A stretch of 64,000 bases of DNA from Ilyobacter_A sp963675185. Its GTDB lineage: Bacteria; Fusobacteriota; Fusobacteriia; Fusobacteriales; Fusobacteriaceae. The notes beneath the pieces were generated by a model. The model was not told where the DNA came from, ran no database searches, and saw only the letters and a program-made list of their open reading frames with translations. The stretch covers positions 1,240,001 to 1,304,000 of the forward strand of contig CAXXOH010000003.1 of assembly GCA_963675185.2 (NCBI GenBank). Direction: 5' to 3'. This document shows positions 60,583-64,000 of the stretch, piece after piece; position 1 is the stretch's first letter; every line of letters starts with the position of its first letter. Position numbers and translations under genes: made by a program.

Positions 60583-61668
60583 CTAGAAATTTAAATTATT
60601 TTTCCAAATATTAAATCCTTGATTAGATGCTATTTGATGTAAAGGGGTAATATTTTTCTTCAAGCTATCAATGAATATAAATTCAGGTAAATTTAAATTG
60701 AGCTCTATATTCGAAAGAGTTAAATAGTCTTCTAAGTCTTTTTTAGGAAAATTATATTCTAAAGCTAATTTAAAAGCTTTAAATTGTTCCTGACAAAAAA
60801 TATCTAAATAGCAATTTAAATCAGGTAAACTATCATTTTTACTGCTATTTATTAATTGTGGAGTTGGAATTAAGTTCCACATCTCATCGTGGAGGACAAA
60901 GCTCCAAGGGATAAAATGATCAATACTTAGCGAAGATTCAATATCAATAAGTTTTCCTGAATAAATATCTATCATTGGATTTATTTGAATTATTTTTTTC
61001 CAATAATTTGTAGCTTTAGTTAAATTTCTTTTTTGAGGTGCAGATATTTTAAATACAATAGAAGGGATATTTGGATTTTTAGTTTGCAAGAAGTATATTA
61101 ATTTGCTGAATAGCCATCCTTCTATTACTATCTGATTATATTTTAGGTAATTATACCAGTTGTGATTAATTATTATATATTCATCATAAATAGCATATAT
61201 TCCCCTGTCATCTTTTAATGAAAGTTCTTTGATAGTATTATTTCTTTTAGCGTCAATAAGGCCTTTTAGCTCAGGATAAAATGGTGTTAAAAGTCTGTAG
61301 GGGACATAATTACAAAGGTCAGAACACATTTTTTTAAACTCTATATCATGTAATTCTTCTAAAAAAATAATCAAGTCACATTCTAAAATATCTTTTTTTA
61401 ACTGATATTTTTCATATAAATATACTACAATTTGGCTTAACTGATCCATAATTCCAAAATTAAGTTTGAATTCAATGATTGAATACCAAGATTTAGAAAT
61501 CATTCTTATAGCTATTTTATTAAAAGAAATTTTTTTGTTACCAAGTTTAATTTCTTCAAAAATTCCACAAAACCAATATATTTTATAGCTGGTTGTAAGA
61601 TTTTTTAAATCCAGTAAGTTAGCAAGTTTTTTTGTATTTATATCATTGGCTAAAGGTAGCGCACTCAT
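60583..61668 (-). CDS. HNH endonuclease domain protein
   Basis: A 361-residue protein from ATG 61668, with GGAGGA upstream. The HNH motif lies at about 248-280: IDHFIPWSF (Asp250-His251), WNLIP (Asn265) and INSSKNDSLP (Asn274/Asn278), preceded by IYSGKLI rather than a clear CxxC. The N-terminal 220 residues (LPLANDINTKKLANLLD, SYKIYWFCGIFEEI) are conserved-looking but unassigned. It is AT-rich and lies in the segment between ssrA and its degenerate copy, so it is probably island cargo; a defence or mobile-element role is inference. Confidence 0.8.
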   Translation of the reverse strand: MSALPLANDINTKKLANLLDLKNLTTSYKIYWFCGIFEEIKLGNKKISFNKIAIRMISKSWYSIIEFKLNFGIMDQLSQIVVYLYEKYQLKKDILECDLIIFLEELHDIEFKKMCSDLCNYVPYRLLTPFYPELKGLIDAKRNNTIKELSLKDDRGIYAIYDEYIIINHNWYNYLKYNQIVIEGWLFSKLIYFLQTKNPNIPSIVFKISAPQKRNLTKATNYWKKIIQINPMIDIYSGKLIDIESSLSIDHFIPWSFVLHDEMWNLIPTPQLINSSKNDSLPDLNCYLDIFCQEQFKAFKLALEYNFPKKDLEDYLTLSNIELNLNLPEFIFIDSLKKNITPLHQIASNQGFNIWKNNLNF

Positions 61669-61779
61669 TTTATTTTCCTCCAAAGAAATGTATTGGGGCT
61701 ATAGATTTAGATTTTTTAGTTGAAAGATATATAGTTAATATTAATTATATATCAACATAAGCCATATTGAAATGAGATT

Positions 61780-61975
61780 TTAAAATTTGTTAGTAGAAAT
61801 ACTTTTCTGCCCTTTCTCATAGCCAAAATGCTCGTCCATCTCAGCTTCTAACAGTATCTCCTAATAGATCCTTAAGTGCTTCCTGGATATCTTCAGCACT
61901 TCTAATATCATAAGTTTTGAGTAAAGCGTCAACGACCTTTTCTCTACCAGTATATAATTTTTGTTTTTTTATCAT
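61780..61975 (-). pseudogene. N-terminal remnant of an IS256-family transposase
   Basis: On the minus strand ATG 61975 begins MIKKQKLYTGREKVVDALLK then TYDIRSAEDIQEALKDLLGD; after a frame change it continues LLEAEMDEHFGYEKG, the highly conserved N-terminal motif of Mutator/IS256 transposases, and is then cut off. AAGGAGG precedes the start. Upstream, GAGAGTGTGCAAAAAACTCT (minus strand, about 62064-62045) resembles an IS256-type terminal repeat. The other end of the element is missing. Confidence 0.8.
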
Positions 61976-62037
61976 AATAGAAAGCCTCCTTAATAGTAAT
62001 ATTTTATTACCACAGGAAGCTAATTATTAAAAGCTAT

Positions 62038-62066
62038 TTACAGAGTTTTTTGCACACTCTCGGGAT
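62038..62066 (-). repeat. Probable IS256-type terminal inverted repeat
   Basis: On the minus strand GAGAGTGTGCAAAAAACTCT followed by GTAAA stands about 65 bp before the truncated transposase start, where IS256-family elements carry their left end. No partner repeat is visible in the window. Confidence 0.5.
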
Positions 62067-62174
62067 TATTAGTTAATATTGAAGGGTTTTTTAATATTTC
62101 CTTGTAAATATATAGAGATACTTACAATTCAGTCTAAATTTAATAGACCTTATAATAATCAAGGAGGACTTTTT

Positions 62175-62603
62175 ATGAAAAAATTATTAATATTATTAGC
62201 TGCCCTTTCATTAGTAGCATGTGGCGATAAGGGACTTAAAGAAGAGACCAAAACAGAAACTGCGCCTGTAGTTTTAGAAGAAGTTGTTAAGGAAGAAGCT
62301 TCAGATATGGATATGAAGGAAGCTGCTGAAGCTACTGCAATGGAAGAAACTTCAGATATGGATATGAAGGAAGCTGTTGAGGCTACTGGAATGGGAGAAA
62401 CTTCAGATATGGATATGAAAGAAGTTGTGGAAGCCACTGCAATGGAAGAAGCTCCTTCTACTTATATTGTTAAAGAAGGAGATAATTTATTTAGAATAGG
62501 ACTAAAGTATAATATGCTTTGGACGAAGATAGTTGAAGAAAATAACATTGAAAATCCAGATGATATTTATATTGGTCAAGAGATTAAGATCCCTCAGAAT
62601 TAA
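62175..62603 (+). CDS. LysM-domain lipoprotein with 17-residue repeats
   Basis: A 142-residue lipoprotein from ATG 62175 with AAGGAGG. LSLVACG places the lipidated Cys at 15 or so. An acidic stalk carries three 17-residue repeats (SDMDMKEAAEATAMEET and variants). The C-terminal about 45 residues form a LysM domain (TYIVKEGDNLFRIGLKYNM...NPDDIYIGQEIKIPQ), which binds peptidoglycan. It should link a membrane to the cell wall. It lies between the IS256 remnant and the degenerate ssrA copy. Its signal peptide resembles that of the lipoprotein at 57724. Confidence 0.9.
   Translation: MKKLLILLAALSLVACGDKGLKEETKTETAPVVLEEVVKEEASDMDMKEAAEATAMEETSDMDMKEAVEATGMGETSDMDMKEVVEATAMEEAPSTYIVKEGDNLFRIGLKYNMLWTKIVEENNIENPDDIYIGQEIKIPQN
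62301..62453 (+). repeat. Three 51-bp tandem repeats in the LysM lipoprotein gene
   Basis: Units at 62301-62351, 62352-62402 and 62403-62453, each starting TCAGATATGGATATGAA and coding for 17 acidic, Met-rich residues. Divergence between units is small, so repeat number is probably variable. Confidence 0.93.
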
Positions 62604-62608
62604 ATTGG

Positions 62609-62713
62609 ATTGTAGATAAGATTCTGAACGATTATGGTCTTGAGACAGGTAGGTCATGATTTAATTCCACCAAGAAATATAAGACTGCAAGAATTGTGGT
62701 TTTGAATATAGTA
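62609..62713 (+). pseudogene. Degenerate copy of the ssrA 3' end and flank
   Basis: Colinear with ssrA 58851-58952. Shared blocks include TTGTAGA, TCTTG(A)GACA, TTCCACCAAGAAAT (62665-62678 against 58904-58917), GACTGCAA exactly 18 nt after that block's start in both copies, and ATAGTAAGAGCT (ATAGTTAGAGCT at 58946). The T-arm part is mutated, so it could not function. It looks like the displaced end of tmRNA after island integration. Confidence 0.78.
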
Positions 62714-62745
62714 AGAGCTAAGGTGAAATCCTTAGCTCTTTTATA
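62714..62745 (+). terminator. Terminator of the degenerate ssrA copy
   Basis: AGAGCTAAGG (62714-62723) and CCTTAGCTCT (62730-62739) pair, followed by TTTATAATTT. Sequence and place match the ssrA terminator at 60509-60538. Confidence 0.85.
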
Positions 62746-62952
62746 ATTTGTAAGAAAAAAATGTAAATATAATATAAAAATAGTGGTGCGGTATGTCATT
62801 CTCATCACTTTATATGGTGAGTGCATTTTACAGGATTTTTTTTGGTAGTACACCGATAAGATTTTCTGTATTTTATTTACATTTCATGATAAAATATAGC
62901 CTATTGTTTGGTTATTATTAATTAAAAAAATTATATACAGGAGCTAGATTTT
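62746..62952. other. Intergenic region before the ABC-F gene
   Basis: About 200 bp with a small inverted repeat (CTCATCAC/GTGAG near 62801-62820) and AT-rich DNA. A promoter for the ABC-F gene must lie here but no well-spaced pair is clear. Confidence 0.4.
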
Positions 62953-64000
62953 ATGAGTATTTTAAATGTGAGTAATGTAAGTCATGGATTTGGTTCTAGA
63001 GTAATTCTAGAAGATGCTTCCTTCCGTTTACTTAAAGGTGAACATGTGGGACTTGTTGGTGCTAATGGAGAGGGGAAGTCTACTTTCCTAAATATTATAA
63101 CTGGAAAACTAATGCCTGATGAAGGAAAAGTAAGTTGGTGCAACCATATAACAACCGGATATCTAGATCAGTATAGTACTTTGGAAAAAGGAAAAACCAT
63201 AAGAGATATTTTAAAATCAGCCTTTGCCGGTATGTTTGAGTTGGAAAAGGAAACAATGGCTCTGTATGAGAAAATGTCAGATTGTACTCCTGAAGAGATG
63301 GAGACTCTCCTTGAAGAAGTGGGAGAGATTCAAAGTATCTTGGAAAGCTCGGATTTTTATAACTTAGATTCTAAAATCGAAGAGTATGCTGCAGGACTAG
63401 GGCTTCTTGAAATTGGATTAGATAGAGATGTATCTGAGTTGTCTGGTGGTCAAAGAGCCAAGATTTTACTCGCTAAGGTGTTGCTTGAGAACCCTATGAT
63501 TCTGATACTAGACGAACCTACTAACTTTTTAGATGAGAATCATATTATCTGGCTAAAGAATTTCCTAAAGAATTATGAGAATGCTTTTATTTTAGTATCT
63601 CACGACATACCTTTCTTAAATGAAGTTACCAATGTAATATATCACATTGAACAAGCTGTCCTCACTAGATATACAGGGGATTATTATCAGTTTAGAGAGA
63701 TGTATGAACTAAAGAAGCGTCAAATAGAGATGGCGTATAAAAAACAGCAGAAAGAAATTGCTCACCTAGAAGATTTTATTTCTAGAAATAAAGCTCGTGT
63801 TGCCACAACGAACATGGCCAAAGACAGACAGAAAAAACTAGACCGTATGGAAATGATAGAGATCGCCAAAGAGAAACCAAAACCAAGCTTCGGATTTAAG
63901 ACAGCTCGTACCCCATCTAGAGAGATAATAAGCGTTACAGATTTAGTAATCGGTTATGACGAGCCGCTGACAAGATCTCTTAATTTCTCCATAGAGCGTA
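62953..64000 (+). CDS. ABC-F family ATPase, 3' end beyond the window
   Basis: The first about 349 codons of a soluble, duplicated ATPase without membrane segments. Domain 1 has Walker A GANGEGKST, signature LSGGQRAKILLAKVLL, and Walker B LILDEPTNFLD followed by HDIPFLN. The interdomain linker (about 235-300) is the basic coiled coil that contacts the ribosomal E/P site. A second domain begins at IISVTDLVIGYDEPL and is cut by the window end. Members act on ribosomes in translation or antibiotic protection; the subtype cannot be assigned from this part. AGGAG precedes the ATG. Confidence 0.9.
   Translation, partial: MSILNVSNVSHGFGSRVILEDASFRLLKGEHVGLVGANGEGKSTFLNIITGKLMPDEGKVSWCNHITTGYLDQYSTLEKGKTIRDILKSAFAGMFELEKETMALYEKMSDCTPEEMETLLEEVGEIQSILESSDFYNLDSKIEEYAAGLGLLEIGLDRDVSELSGGQRAKILLAKVLLENPMILILDEPTNFLDENHIIWLKNFLKNYENAFILVSHDIPFLNEVTNVIYHIEQAVLTRYTGDYYQFREMYELKKRQIEMAYKKQQKEIAHLEDFISRNKARVATTNMAKDRQKKLDRMEMIEIAKEKPKPSFGFKTARTPSREIISVTDLVIGYDEPLTRSLNFSIER

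Noticed and set aside
62301..62453. Tandem repeats as a CRISPR array
   Set aside because: The three 51-bp units are contiguous, in frame and coding, with no spacers; no cas gene is in the window.
62632..62853. 73-codon minus-strand frame after the LysM gene
   Set aside because: It crosses the degenerate ssrA copy and its terminator and has no ribosome site.

Overview
The window is low-GC, almost entirely coding bacterial DNA. Gene content and order fit a fermentative member of the Fusobacteriota, most like the Ilyobacter/Propionigenium/Cetobacterium group. This placement is inferred from protein character, the glycerol/inositol genes and the lysine-riboswitch NhaC gene; no database was searched. 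It opens inside an rRNA operon (16S 3' part, 23S, 5S, tRNA-Asn).

From 4.0 to 28.5 kb nearly all genes lie on the + strand, closely packed and often overlapping: PTS general proteins (ptsI, ptsH), isoprenoid synthesis (ispH, dxs), ribosomal protein S1, ruvB, an Rrf2 regulator, RNA-modification and ribosome-assembly genes (rsmE, mtaB, rsfS, yhbY, tlyA, rsmI, rbgA), cell-shape genes (a MreD-like protein, mrdA, minC), RNase J, a C-terminal-processing protease, nadE and folP.

From 28.6 to 35.8 kb is a myo-inositol/sugar catabolic block: an IclR-type regulator, iolB, iolE, a transaldolase-family enzyme, and an ABC ATPase plus permease without a binding protein. iolD lies alone at 48.9 kb. iolB and iolD share an 18-bp operator-like sequence at the same place relative to their promoters, so they look like one regulon. 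At 35.9-36.2 kb a perfect consensus promoter drives a short transcript with a hairpin-rich leader and a 36-residue basic peptide. Next come mnmA, an M24 peptidase, and a minus-strand NhaC-family transporter under a lysine riboswitch. The CIRCE-controlled hrcA-grpE-dnaK operon follows, then a GNAT protein, ogt, dnaJ, yajC, an amidase, a GerMN-like protein, iolD, an aldose epimerase, yqeK and rnr.

From 55 to 63 kb the sequence becomes accessory and decayed. Intact glpK is flanked by remnants of glpF and of a GlpA-type oxidoreductase. After smpB and ssrA (tmRNA) there is a 3.8-kb segment holding an IS4-family element (perfect 18-bp inverted repeats, 10-bp target duplication), an HNH nuclease, an IS256-family remnant and a repeat-bearing LysM lipoprotein. 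It is closed by a second, degenerate copy of the ssrA 3' end, its downstream flank and its terminator. This is the layout expected of an old island integrated at tmRNA and is the most interesting structure in the window. The window ends inside an ABC-F ATPase gene.
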